A stretch of 9,270 nucleotides of DNA, taken from NCBI GenBank assembly GCA_028287415.1, contig JAQBPS010000185.1:1-9270 (forward strand), written 5' to 3'. The DNA is from Bacillota bacterium (lineage in GTDB: Bacteria > Bacillota > Sulfobacillia > Symbiobacteriales > Symbiobacteriaceae). The translations under genes and the position numbers were made by a program. The notes under the pieces were generated by a model. That model made no database searches, was not told the origin of the DNA, and saw nothing but the letters and a program-made list of their open reading frames with translations. Each line of letters opens with the position of its first letter. Within the stretch, counting starts at the first letter, position 1. This document shows, piece by piece, positions 1 through 6,297 of this stretch.

Positions 1-14
1 TCTTCGCCATGTAA

Positions 15-148
15 GCGACCTGCTTCCACGATTGAGGCGAAGCTTCGAGCGTGGGGAGCCGAAGGAAAAGCCGTACCATTTCCGTCAAGTGGTTGCTCCC
101 TCAACTCGGAAATGGTAGGGGTTTGACGAGGCGAACGGAGTAGGTCGC
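15..148 (+). ncRNA. Unidentified structured RNA or leader element
   Basis: No gene fits here, but the stretch folds strongly. Positions 15-24 pair with 139-148 as a 10-bp closing helix with one G-U. Positions 26-30 pair with 50-54 (CCACG/CGTGG) and enclose the palindrome CGAAGCTTCG. Positions 74-84 pair with 107-117 (11 perfect bp), capped by an inner GTTG/CAAC helix (92-95/102-105) with loop CTCCCT. A perfect intrinsic terminator follows 19 bases later, so transcription on the + strand is likely. The layout (closing helix, wide internal region with a side hairpin, terminal hairpin) resembles 6S RNA in outline, but a riboswitch-type leader is equally possible. I recognise no known riboswitch core. 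Bases 2-8 can also pair with 36-42, which would compete with part of this fold. Strand and family are inferred. Confidence 0.45.
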
Positions 149-166
149 CGCCTAAACTATTTATCG

Positions 167-197
167 AGAAAACCACCGCCACAAGCGGTGGTTTTCT
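167..197 (+). terminator. Intrinsic terminator after the structured RNA
   Basis: Positions 168-179 pair perfectly with 185-196 around the loop CACAA, and A167-T197 can extend the stem. The 5' arm starts GAAAACC and the 3' arm ends GGTTTTC, so the A/U-rich base gives a U tract for + strand transcripts. The hairpin is nearly symmetrical and could also act on the - strand. It separates the RNA element from ylbJ. Confidence 0.85.
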
Positions 198-217
198 TCG
201 CGTCAGAGGACAAGGAG

Positions 218-246
218 GCATGTACCGCGTGACGGACCCATAGCTA
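218..246 (+). promoter_or_regulatory. Weak candidate sporulation-sigma promoter for ylbJ
   Basis: GCATGTA (218-224) is separated by 14 bases from CATAGCTA (239-246). This loosely resembles the Firmicute sigma-E pattern (about KMATATT, 13-15 bases, CATACAnT). It matters only because ylbJ is sigma-E dependent in Bacillus subtilis. The match is poor in the second half of the -10. TATAAG (245-250) could instead be a sigma-A -10, but it has no matching -35. Some promoter is expected in 198-290 because a terminator lies just upstream. Confidence 0.22.
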
Positions 247-293
247 TAAGGCACGGCCCTACTGGGCGTCTAGATTGTGCACGGAGGTGCTCC

Positions 294-1532
294 ATGCGCG
301 CCAAGTTGTCTGCCATGGTTTGGGCCGCAGCGATCGTGTTGGCTACCATTTCCCTGGTCCTCTACCCCGCAGCGGCATTGGCGGCAGCCAAAGATGGGCT
401 CACCCTCTTCATGACCATCGTTTTTCCCTCGCTGCTGCCCTTCTTCATTCTCTCCGAGATCATGCTGGGACTTGGGGTTGTCCACTTCATTGGCGTTCTC
501 TTTGAGCCGCTCATGCGTCCCGTGTTCAATGTGCCTGGCGAGGGGGCGTTCGTGCTCAGCATGGGCCTGGCGGCTGGCTACCCCATGGATGCCGTCATCA
601 CCGGCCGTTTCCGCAGGCAGGGCTTGTGCAGCCGTGTGGAGAGCGAGCGCATGCTGGCGTTCTCCAACACTGCAGACCCGCTGTTCATCTTCGGAGCGGT
701 GGCGGTCGGCATGTTCGGCATGCCGATGCTCGGCCGCACCATGGCACTGGCCCATTACCTCAGTGCCATGCTCGTCGGCATCGCCTTTCGCTTCTACGGC
801 GCCGGCGAGCGGAGCTCGGTGGTCGACCGGCCCAGGTCCGGGAACATCCTCGGCCGTGCCGTTGACGCCCTCATCAAGGCGCGGGAAGAGGATGGCCGTC
901 CGTTCGGCCAACTGATGGGTGATGCCGTCAACGACTCGATCAAGACGCTGTGGATGATCTGCGGCTTTATCATGCTGTTCTCCACACTCGTCAAGATCGT
1001 CGATGTTGTCGGCCTGTATCCGATCATGGCCACGCCGTTCGAATGGCTGTTCCGCCTCGTTCACATCGATCTGTCCCTGGTCAAAGCGGCGGTGACCGGG
1101 CTGTTCGAAATCGACTTGGGCGCCGGGGCGGTAGTAAAGGCCGCCGCTCCACTTCCACAGCTCGTGGCGATGGCCGGCGCAATCATCGCATGGAGCGGCC
1201 TCTCGGTCCATGGCCAGGTGGCCAGCGTCCTGACCGGCACCGACATCCGCATGCGCCCATACATGATCGCCCGCCTGCTCCACGCGATACTCGCCTACGT
1301 GCTAACGATTGCGCTGATGAACATGGCCAACCCCGCTCTGCTTGAGTTCACCCGGATTATCCCCGTGATTGGCGGCCTGCCACTGGGCTTCGTCCAGCCA
1401 GGTTTCTGGGCGATGCTGATGCGAGGGGTAACATGGGCCCTGGGTGTTCCCATCGGCCTGTCGGTCCTCGGCGGAGCCGCCGCAGCAGTCACGGGCGGTT
1501 TGCGGTGGGCCGGGTTTCACCACACACGATAG
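294..1532 (+). CDS. ylbJ: Sporulation integral membrane protein YlbJ
   Basis: This 412-residue polytopic membrane protein belongs to the YlbJ family, whose members carry nucleoside-recognition (Gate) domains. In B. subtilis ylbJ is a sigma-E gene needed for normal spore formation; the transported substrate, if any, is not established here. Hydrophobic segments are visible near residues 8-30, 37-60, 84-104, 128-166, 216-240, 290-315, 328-346 and 368-400. Family-type motifs are the AAGYPMDAVITGRF region (93-106), FSNTADPLFIFGAVAVGMFG (123-142), a GLFEIDLGAG stretch (269-278) and AWSGLSVHGQ (299-308). The ATG at 294 is preceded by GGAGGTG (283-289), and the N-terminus starts directly with a membrane segment. 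It is monocistronic: terminators lie on both sides. It is the main reason to infer a spore former. Confidence 0.93.
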   Translation: MRAKLSAMVWAAAIVLATISLVLYPAAALAAAKDGLTLFMTIVFPSLLPFFILSEIMLGLGVVHFIGVLFEPLMRPVFNVPGEGAFVLSMGLAAGYPMDAVITGRFRRQGLCSRVESERMLAFSNTADPLFIFGAVAVGMFGMPMLGRTMALAHYLSAMLVGIAFRFYGAGERSSVVDRPRSGNILGRAVDALIKAREEDGRPFGQLMGDAVNDSIKTLWMICGFIMLFSTLVKIVDVVGLYPIMATPFEWLFRLVHIDLSLVKAAVTGLFEIDLGAGAVVKAAAPLPQLVAMAGAIIAWSGLSVHGQVASVLTGTDIRMRPYMIARLLHAILAYVLTIALMNMANPALLEFTRIIPVIGGLPLGFVQPGFWAMLMRGVTWALGVPIGLSVLGGAAAAVTGGLRWAGFHHTR

Positions 1533-1547
1533 TGTCCACACCGGCAG

Positions 1548-1576
1548 CAGAGGGAACATAATTCCCTCTGTTTTTT
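1548..1576 (+). terminator. Intrinsic terminator of ylbJ
   Basis: CAGAGGGAA (1548-1556) pairs with TTCCCTCTG (1562-1570) around the loop CATAA, and six T residues follow (1571-1576). It lies 15 bases after the ylbJ stop codon, a textbook Rho-independent terminator. Confidence 0.92.
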
Positions 1577-1586
1577 CTTGCACCCC

Positions 1587-1615
1587 TTGCCGTGCCATTA
1601 ATGGTCTGGTATGGT
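1587..1615 (+). promoter_or_regulatory. Candidate sigma-A promoter of the RHH gene
   Basis: TTGCCG (1587-1592) and TATGGT (1610-1615) are 17 bases apart, and TG at 1607-1608 gives an extended -10. The start of transcription would fall near 1622, inside the GTAAT/ATTAC repeats, a position suited to repression. The hexamers match consensus only partly. Confidence 0.5.
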
Positions 1616-1637
1616 GTAATTTAGATTACGCTGTAAT
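1616..1637 (+). promoter_or_regulatory. Three alternating half-sites, candidate RHH operator
   Basis: GTAAT (1616-1620), ATTAC (1625-1629) and GTAAT (1633-1637) alternate in orientation with gaps of 4 and 3 bases. Each neighbouring pair is therefore a perfect inverted repeat. The array covers the predicted transcription start and lies 18 bases before the ATG of a ribbon-helix-helix gene. RHH proteins often bind short repeated half-sites cooperatively and repress their own promoters, so autoregulation is a reasonable inference, not shown. Confidence 0.45.
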
Positions 1638-1655
1638 CGAGGTGGCGTGAGGCGC

Positions 1656-1934
1656 ATGGATTCACAGCAAAACCGCAACACCGTAATTTCGGTTCGCGTT
1701 GACGGCCTTTCCCTCCAGGCCATTGACTTGCTGGTACGGTCCGGGCTCGTACAGAGCCGTTCGGAGGCCGTGGCACAGTTCGTCTCGCTCGGCATTCACT
1801 CCGCCGGTGAGTTGCTGGAGAAGGCGAACCAGTTGGCTGAAAACGTTCAGCGAGTGCGAGGGGAATTAATGTCCGCCGTCAAGGCGCGGGAAGCCGCGAA
1901 GGCCGACGCGCTCCTCGATCGGGACCCGACGTGA
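1656..1934 (+). CDS. Small ribbon-helix-helix (CopG-like) regulator
   Basis: The 92-residue product looks like a ribbon-helix-helix DNA-binding protein. A short strand, TVISVRVD (about 9-16), would form the DNA-contacting ribbon. It is followed by helix A (about 18-31), a turn, and helix B starting SRSEAVAQFV (about 34-50). The remainder (51-88) is a charged helix of possible coiled-coil type, and the end is acidic. I chose the ATG at 1656 because GAGGTGG (1639-1645) and GTGAGG (1647-1652) lie upstream. A GTG at 1647 would add three residues but leaves only one base after the first site. No toxin gene lies beside it, so it seems a solo regulator and not an obvious antitoxin. Its targets are unknown; the GTAAT repeats upstream are the best candidate operator. 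Confidence 0.75.
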   Translation: MDSQQNRNTVISVRVDGLSLQAIDLLVRSGLVQSRSEAVAQFVSLGIHSAGELLEKANQLAENVQRVRGELMSAVKAREAAKADALLDRDPT

Positions 1935-2038
1935 GTCGCGTTGCAGGCGTATTCCCGATCACCTGTTTTACGACATAACAGCGGCAGGGAGTTGGCAACG
2001 CAGACTTCGGCTGAATTGCGGAAGTTTTATTCCGAGAC

Positions 2039-2067
2039 TTGTAGCGTGACATAATGGTTACTATAAT
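2039..2067 (+). promoter_or_regulatory. Sigma-A promoter of ppa
   Basis: TTGTAG (2039-2044) and a perfect TATAAT (2062-2067) are exactly 17 bases apart. Transcription should start near 2074, giving a leader of about 54 bases before the ppa start codon. This is the only perfect -10 hexamer seen with a spaced -35 in the window. Confidence 0.75.
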
Positions 2068-2071
2068 GTCA
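2047..2071 (+). promoter_or_regulatory. 25-bp imperfect dyad over the ppa -10
   Basis: TGACAT (2047-2052) and ATGTCA (2066-2071) form the outer arms. Inside, 2054-2055 match 2063-2064, and 2057-2058 match 2060-2061, so 10 of 12 mirrored pairs around T2059 are complementary. The dyad fills the promoter spacer and the -10 box. Such a position normally implies a repressor or a spacer-remodelling activator. I cannot assign it to a known regulator. Confidence 0.4.
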
Positions 2072-2127
2072 AGCAGCTTCTTCGCAGCAGTGAACATCCT
2101 CCTGCAACTTGAAAGGGGACACTACAG

Positions 2128-2622
2128 TTGAGTGAACTGATTGTCGAGGCTTTGATTGAAATTCCGGCGGGTAGCCAAAACAAATACGAGTTCGACAAGG
2201 AAAAGGGCGTCCTGCGCCTTGACCGTGTGTTGTTCTCCCCCGTGCATTACCCGACCGATTACGGATACGTCGCCGAGACGCTGGAGGAGGATGGCGACCC
2301 GATCGACGTTCTGGTCATGGTCACCAACCCCACCGTCCCGGGCTGCCTCATCGACTGCCGGGTTGTGGGCGTCCTCGCCATGGCGGATGACAAGGGCGTG
2401 GACAACAAGCTGCTCGGCGTGCCGATCAAGGATCCCCGCTTCAACCAGGTGCAGGACCTGGCCGACGTTCCGCCGCACGTCCTGCGGGAGATCGAGCACT
2501 TCTTCAAGACCTACAAGGACCTCGAGGGCAAGACCACCGAGATCCAGGGCTGGAAGGACGCCGAGGAGGCCGGGCGGATCCTGGAGCGTGCGCGGGCTGC
2601 GTATCAGCCTGCCACTCGCTAG
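2128..2622 (+). CDS. ppa: Inorganic pyrophosphatase, family I
   Basis: This cytoplasmic enzyme hydrolyses pyrophosphate to two phosphates and so drives biosynthetic reactions forward. The 164-residue length is typical of bacterial family I enzymes. The active-site set can be matched to the E. coli enzyme: E11, K19, E21, R33, Y41 and Y45, the signature D55-G-D57-P-I-D60, and D87, D92 and K94 with the expected spacing. The start is a TTG at 2128, nine bases after AAAGGGG (2112-2118). It gives the usual N-terminus and no in-frame ATG fits better. A strong promoter lies 60 bases upstream. The following small membrane gene begins two bases after the stop codon and is probably co-transcribed. Many Firmicutes use family II enzymes instead, so a family I enzyme is worth noting but not unusual. 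Confidence 0.96.
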   Translation: MSELIVEALIEIPAGSQNKYEFDKEKGVLRLDRVLFSPVHYPTDYGYVAETLEEDGDPIDVLVMVTNPTVPGCLIDCRVVGVLAMADDKGVDNKLLGVPIKDPRFNQVQDLADVPPHVLREIEHFFKTYKDLEGKTTEIQGWKDAEEAGRILERARAAYQPATR

Positions 2623-2623
2623 T

Positions 2624-2827
2624 ATGCGAAACCCCCGGATATCGAACCCCTGGATCGCCGCGTTGATCGCGTGGGCCCTCACCACGGGCCTGGTCTGCGG
2701 GGGGTTCATCATCTGGGAGTACAGCCAGCATGAACCAATCCGGTGGGATTTGATCGGCCAGGTGGCCCTCCTGGCTGCTGCAATCGCACTGTTTCGAGCC
2801 TGGCGGGACCGTGGGCCCAAGGCATGA
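2624..2827 (+). CDS. Small two-helix membrane protein, unknown function
   Basis: I do not recognise this 67-residue protein. It has a basic N-terminus (MRNPR), a hydrophobic helix at about 10-31, a short polar stretch with WEYSQHEP, a second hydrophobic helix at about 43-61 and a basic end (RAWRDRGPKA). This suggests a hairpin in the membrane with both ends in the cytoplasm. Its ATG lies two bases after the ppa stop, and no clear Shine-Dalgarno site is present, so translation probably depends on coupling to ppa. A hairpin resembling a terminator starts ten bases after its stop. Its role may be unrelated to pyrophosphate. Confidence 0.6.
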   Translation: MRNPRISNPWIAALIAWALTTGLVCGGFIIWEYSQHEPIRWDLIGQVALLAAAIALFRAWRDRGPKA

Positions 2828-2836
2828 CGGAGACAG

Positions 2837-2867
2837 GGGCCTGCCTGCCGAGCCGGCAAGCAGGTCC
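2837..2867 (+). terminator. Probable terminator-like hairpin after the ppa operon
   Basis: Positions 2837-2849 pair with 2855-2867 with one C-A mismatch (2845/2859) and one G-U (2839/2865), around the loop GAGCC. The stem is strong, but what follows (ATTGCTTGTGCTC) is only moderately T-rich. It may end transcription weakly or stabilise the mRNA 3' end. Confidence 0.45.
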
Positions 2868-2960
2868 ATTGCTTGTGCTCTCCTACATACTGGCACTGCC
2901 CGGCGTTCATGACATATCCCTGTCGTGTGCAACCTAGTTGTCACGAACGATGTGCTGAAC

Positions 2961-2990
2961 TTGCCTGACAGCAGGCGGGTGTGGTAGGGT
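2961..2990 (+). promoter_or_regulatory. Candidate promoter of rnr
   Basis: TTGCCT (2961-2966) and TAGGGT (2985-2990) are 18 bases apart, and TG at 2982-2983 forms an extended -10. The predicted start near 2997 lies downstream of the longest possible rnr start (GTG 2981), supporting the internal GTG at 3035. The spacer holds the inverted repeat GCCTG/CAGGC (2963-2967/2972-2976). Confidence 0.4.
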
Positions 2991-3034
2991 TAGAACTTGA
3001 AGACAGACCCTTTCTGCCACAAGGTGGTAACAAA

Positions 3035-6000
3035 GTGAAAGAACGCATAGCGGAGTTCATCCGTGAGAAGGCATATAAGCCCCTGACGTTTGTCGAACTG
3101 GCAGCGGCCATGGGCGTGTCGGAGAAGCAGTTTCCGCAGTTGCAGAAGACCCTTGAACAGATGGAAGCGGCGGGGGAGGTTTTACGGACTCGTATGGAAC
3201 GCTATGGAGCTCCCGAGCGGATGAACCTGGCGGTCGGGCGGCTGCAGGGGCACCCCAAGGGCTTTGGCTTCCTGGTGCCCGACGAACCCGCCGCAGAAGA
3301 CATCTTCATTGGGCGTGAGTCCCTGAATGGGGCGTGGCACGGCGACCGCATCATGGCCCGTTTGAGCGCGCCTACCCGGGCCGGGGGACGCGCCGAGGGC
3401 GAGGTCATCCGGATTCTTCAGCGAGGCAACCAGCGGGTGGTCGGCACATTTGAAGCCGCGAAGAACGCAGGCTATGTGACGCCCGATGATCGCCGCCTGC
3501 CGGATGACATCTTCATCGCCAAGGGGGCGACCAACGGCGCCAAGAGCGGCGAGAAGGTCGTCGTCCAGATCATCACCTGGCCGGAAGCCCGTCGCAATGC
3601 CGAGGGCAAGATCGTGGAACGCATTGGCATGAAGGGCGAGGTGGGCGTTGACATTGTCAGCGTCATCCGCAAGTTCGGCCTGCCCGAGGCCTTCCCGCCC
3701 AAGGTGCTCCAGGAGGCAGAGGCGGTCGCCGATACGGTCGACGAGTCGGTCATCGAGCAGGAGGGGCGCCGGGACCTGCGGGACTGGACGATCGTCACGA
3801 TCGACGGCGAGGATGCCAAGGACCTGGACGACGCTGTCAACATCGAGCGGATCGGCGAGAACCTGTGGCGGCTCGGCGTGCACATCGCCGACGTCTCGTA
3901 CTATGTCCGGGAGGGCTCTGCCCTCGACCGGGAGGCGTACCGGCGGGCGACGTCCGTCTACCTGGCGGACCGGGTGGTCCCCATGCTTCCGCCCACGCTG
4001 TCCAACGGCATCTGCAGCCTGAATCCGCAGGTCAACCGCCTCACCATGTCCTGCGTGATGGAGATCGATGGCGACGGCAAGGTGTTGCGCTATGAGATTT
4101 TCCCGTCCGTCATCAAAACGGCAGCGCGGATGACATACACCAAGGTGAACGAGATCCTGGGCGGGGACAGCGAAGCCATTCAGGAGTACCAGCCCCTGGT
4201 CCCCATGTTCCGGGAGATGCTCTCGCTCATGGAGGTTCTGCGGACGAAGCGTGCCCGCAGGGGAGCGCTCGACTTCGACCTGCCCGAGGCGAAGGTGGAG
4301 CTGAACGAGGAAGGCTGGCCCGTGGAGATTCATCGGGTCGACCGTGGCGTTGCCGAGCGGTTGATCGAGGAGTTCATGCTGGCGGCCAATGAGACGGTCG
4401 CAGAGCACTGTGCCCGTCTGGAGATCCCCTTCATGTACCGGATCCATGGCGAGCCCGCCCCTGATCGGCTCGGTGGCCTGCGGGACTTCCTGGCGCTCTT
4501 CGGGTACCCCTTGCGGCTGCCCACTGAGGGCAAGGTCAGCGCCAAGCTGCTCCAGCAGATCACGGATTGGGCACGGGGGCGCCCTGAGGAGAACCTGATC
4601 AGCTCGGTGCTGCTCCGGACCATGCGCCAGGCGGTTTACAGTGAGGAGAACCTCGGTCACTTCGGCCTGGCAGCGGACTACTACTGCCACTTCACCTCAC
4701 CAATTCGCCGATACCCGGATCTGGTGGTCCATCGGATCCTGCGGGCATTGTTGCAGGGGGGCATCAACCCCCGTCAGCGGCATAAATGGGAGCAGTGGCT
4801 CCCGGAGGCCGCACGGCAGTCGTCTGACCAGGAGCGGGTGGCCATGGAGGCGGAGCGGGAGACGACCGACCTGAAGAAGGCCGAGTTCATGTCGGACAAG
4901 GTCGGCGAAACGTTCGAAGCCATCATTTCGGGCGTGGGTCAGTTCGGCTTCTTCGTGCAGCTGCCCAACACCGTGGAGGGGCTGGTGCATGTTTCCAACC
5001 TGCACGACGACTACTATTCCTTCCACGAGAAGTTCTACGCGCTGATCGGTGAGCGGACGCGGCGCCGCTTCCGGCTGGGTGATTCCGTCGTGGTCCGCCT
5101 GACCCGTGTGGACGTCGACAACCGGCAGCTCGACTTTGTCGTGCAGCTGGACGAGACCCCGGGTGCGACGGTTGTGGCGGTTCCCACGGAAACGCGCAGT
5201 CGGGCCGCGAAAAAGCGAGTGCTCGCCGGTCCTCCGGCGGAGGAGATCGGGGCCCCGATGCCCGCCGGTGAGAAGACCGGGCGCAATCGGAAGCGCCGCG
5301 GGAACAAAGCCCGCCGCGGCCAGTCGGATGCTGTCCAGCCTGAGTCCGTTCAAGCTGAGTCCACCCAACCTGAGACTATTGATTCAGATACGGTTCCGCC
5401 TGTGAGGGAGGCAATGCGCCCCGTGGATATGAAACCTATGATTGAGGCCGGCCCTGTTAGGGATGCGAGGCCGCCCAGGGAGCCGAGAGCCCAGCAGGAT
5501 GCGAGGCCGCCCAGGGAGCCGGTGGCCCAGCAGGATGCGAGGCCGGCGAGGGCGCCTCAGCTCAGCGGGGAGCTCAAGCCCCGCCAGGAGGCGACACCCC
5601 TCCAGGAGCCCACGCCACGACAGGAGGCCATGCCCCGACAGGAGGCCATGCCCCGGCAGGAGGCAGCGCCCCGCCAGGAGCCCAGGCCCCGCCAGGAGGC
5701 GAGACCCGCCCGTGAACCCAGAGTGCACCGGGAGGCGAAGCCCGCCACCGCGGCTCAGCCCCTGGCAGCGATTGCGCCCAGGGAAGCCACGCAGCCGGCC
5801 AAGCCGGTCCTCGGCCCCGTCCGTGCGGAGCGTCAAACTCGCCCTGCTACGGGCCGCAATGGCAAGCTCGACATGTGGGGCGTGCCCGTGCCTGAGGGCC
5901 GCATCTCCCGGCCCCGGATGGACGATGACCCGGGTGTGATCAACCCGTTTTCGATCAACCCGCCGCCGGCCAGAGGTGATCGGGGCGGCCGCAAAGCCTT

Positions 6001-6166
6001 CGCCGAGGCGCCCTTTGCGCCAGCGCCCGCCACGGCTGACGAAGCAGCCGGACTGCCGGGCGTGGCCGACGGCGGCGGCACAACCGGGGGTCGTGGTCGG
6101 CGTCCGAGCCGGCGCGGCAGGCCCCGCAGCCGGACCCCGCAGCCTCAGCCTCAGCCCCAGAACTAA
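3035..6166 (+). CDS. rnr: Ribonuclease R with long repetitive C-terminal tail
   Basis: RNase R is a 3'-to-5' processive exoribonuclease that degrades structured RNA and, with SmpB-tmRNA, non-stop mRNA. Starting from GTG 3035, the 1043-residue protein has a winged-helix region (1-65), two cold-shock/OB domains (about 66-125 and 132-185) and the RNB catalytic domain (about 245-575). The RNB domain carries the acidic set D257, D263, D265 and D266 and the HFTSPIRRYPDL motif (552-563). An S1 domain follows (about 624-706). These parts match the family's usual 700-800 residues. Residues 707-1043 are extra: low-complexity, rich in Pro, Arg, Gln, Glu and Ala, with two sets of tandem repeats and an Arg/Gly-rich end. 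I chose GTG 3035 because AAGGTGGT (3021-3028) sits six bases upstream and the family N-terminus (KERIAEFI) begins there; the frame stays open up to GTG 2981. smpB and ssrA follow. Confidence 0.95.
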   Translation: MKERIAEFIREKAYKPLTFVELAAAMGVSEKQFPQLQKTLEQMEAAGEVLRTRMERYGAPERMNLAVGRLQGHPKGFGFLVPDEPAAEDIFIGRESLNGAWHGDRIMARLSAPTRAGGRAEGEVIRILQRGNQRVVGTFEAAKNAGYVTPDDRRLPDDIFIAKGATNGAKSGEKVVVQIITWPEARRNAEGKIVERIGMKGEVGVDIVSVIRKFGLPEAFPPKVLQEAEAVADTVDESVIEQEGRRDLRDWTIVTIDGEDAKDLDDAVNIERIGENLWRLGVHIADVSYYVREGSALDREAYRRATSVYLADRVVPMLPPTLSNGICSLNPQVNRLTMSCVMEIDGDGKVLRYEIFPSVIKTAARMTYTKVNEILGGDSEAIQEYQPLVPMFREMLSLMEVLRTKRARRGALDFDLPEAKVELNEEGWPVEIHRVDRGVAERLIEEFMLAANETVAEHCARLEIPFMYRIHGEPAPDRLGGLRDFLALFGYPLRLPTEGKVSAKLLQQITDWARGRPEENLISSVLLRTMRQAVYSEENLGHFGLAADYYCHFTSPIRRYPDLVVHRILRALLQGGINPRQRHKWEQWLPEAARQSSDQERVAMEAERETTDLKKAEFMSDKVGETFEAIISGVGQFGFFVQLPNTVEGLVHVSNLHDDYYSFHEKFYALIGERTRRRFRLGDSVVVRLTRVDVDNRQLDFVVQLDETPGATVVAVPTETRSRAAKKRVLAGPPAEEIGAPMPAGEKTGRNRKRRGNKARRGQSDAVQPESVQAESTQPETIDSDTVPPVREAMRPVDMKPMIEAGPVRDARPPREPRAQQDARPPREPVAQQDARPARAPQLSGELKPRQEATPLQEPTPRQEAMPRQEAMPRQEAAPRQEPRPRQEARPAREPRVHREAKPATAAQPLAAIAPREATQPAKPVLGPVRAERQTRPATGRNGKLDMWGVPVPEGRISRPRMDDDPGVINPFSINPPPARGDRGGRKAFAEAPFAPAPATADEAAGLPGVADGGGTTGGRGRRPSRRGRPRSRTPQPQPQPQN
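5462..5557 (+). repeat. 36-bp in-frame tandem repeat in the rnr tail
   Basis: Two full 36-bp units (5462-5497 and 5498-5533) and a partial third (5534-5557) encode DARPPREPRAQQ, DARPPREPVAQQ and DARPARAP (residues 810-841). The first two units differ in only a few bases, which points to recent slippage or unequal exchange. Confidence 0.85.
5579..5740 (+). repeat. 18-bp in-frame repeats (PRQEAx) in the rnr tail
   Basis: Nine consecutive 18-bp units encode the hexapeptides PRQEAT, PLQEPT, PRQEAM, PRQEAM, PRQEAA, PRQEPR, PRQEAR, PAREPR and VHREAK (residues 849-902). The central units are the most alike and the edges are worn. Each unit carries balanced Arg/Glu charge and proline, as expected of an extended disordered linker. 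Confidence 0.88.
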
Positions 6167-6173
6167 GCAGATG

Positions 6174-6203
6174 CCCCCGTGACGGCCATGGCCAGCACGG
6201 GGG
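6174..6203 (+). terminator. Strong stem-loop after rnr
   Basis: CCCCCGTG (6174-6181) pairs perfectly with CACGGGGG (6196-6203), and the enclosed palindrome GGCCATGGCC (6184-6193) can add a small inner helix. No U run follows immediately; ATTCTTTCCT appears about 17 bases later. It may be a weak terminator or a 3'-end stabiliser for the rnr mRNA. Confidence 0.5.
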
Positions 6204-6242
6204 CTGCCCGCGGTCACCCGATTCTTTCCTGTGGCCACGTGC

Positions 6243-6271
6243 TTGACATTTTCACGTATAAGGCCCACAAT
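6243..6271 (+). promoter_or_regulatory. Promoter of smpB (probably smpB-ssrA)
   Basis: A perfect TTGACA (6243-6248) is followed after 17 bases by CACAAT (6266-6271, four of six matches). Transcription should start near 6278, giving a 20-base leader that contains the smpB ribosome site. With no convincing promoter directly before ssrA, this may also supply tmRNA precursor. Confidence 0.65.
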
Positions 6272-6297
6272 GAGAAATCCGGGCGAGGTGAAATGCA

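Noticed and set aside
270..1283. A 337-codon - strand frame opposite ylbJ
   Set aside because: It is rich in His, Asp, Glu and Gly, as expected from the antisense of a membrane-protein gene in GC-rich DNA, with no recognisable family.
1963..1981. CTGTT/AACAG as terminator of the RHH gene
   Set aside because: Only five base pairs with a nine-base loop and no U tract.
2067..2072. TTGACA on the - strand over the ppa promoter
   Set aside because: No -10 hexamer lies 15-19 bases away on that strand; it is a by-product of the dyad.
2122..2910. A 262-codon - strand frame opposite ppa
   Set aside because: ppa has every active-site residue on the + strand, so this is an antisense shadow.
3182..4690. 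A 502-codon open frame on the - strand inside rnr
   Set aside because: It lies opposite conserved RNase R catalytic sequence, has low-complexity composition typical of GC-rich antisense frames, and shows no recognisable domain or ribosome site.
5462..5740. Regular short repeats resembling a CRISPR array
   Set aside because: The units are contiguous with no unique spacers and stay in frame in a coding region; they are protein repeats.
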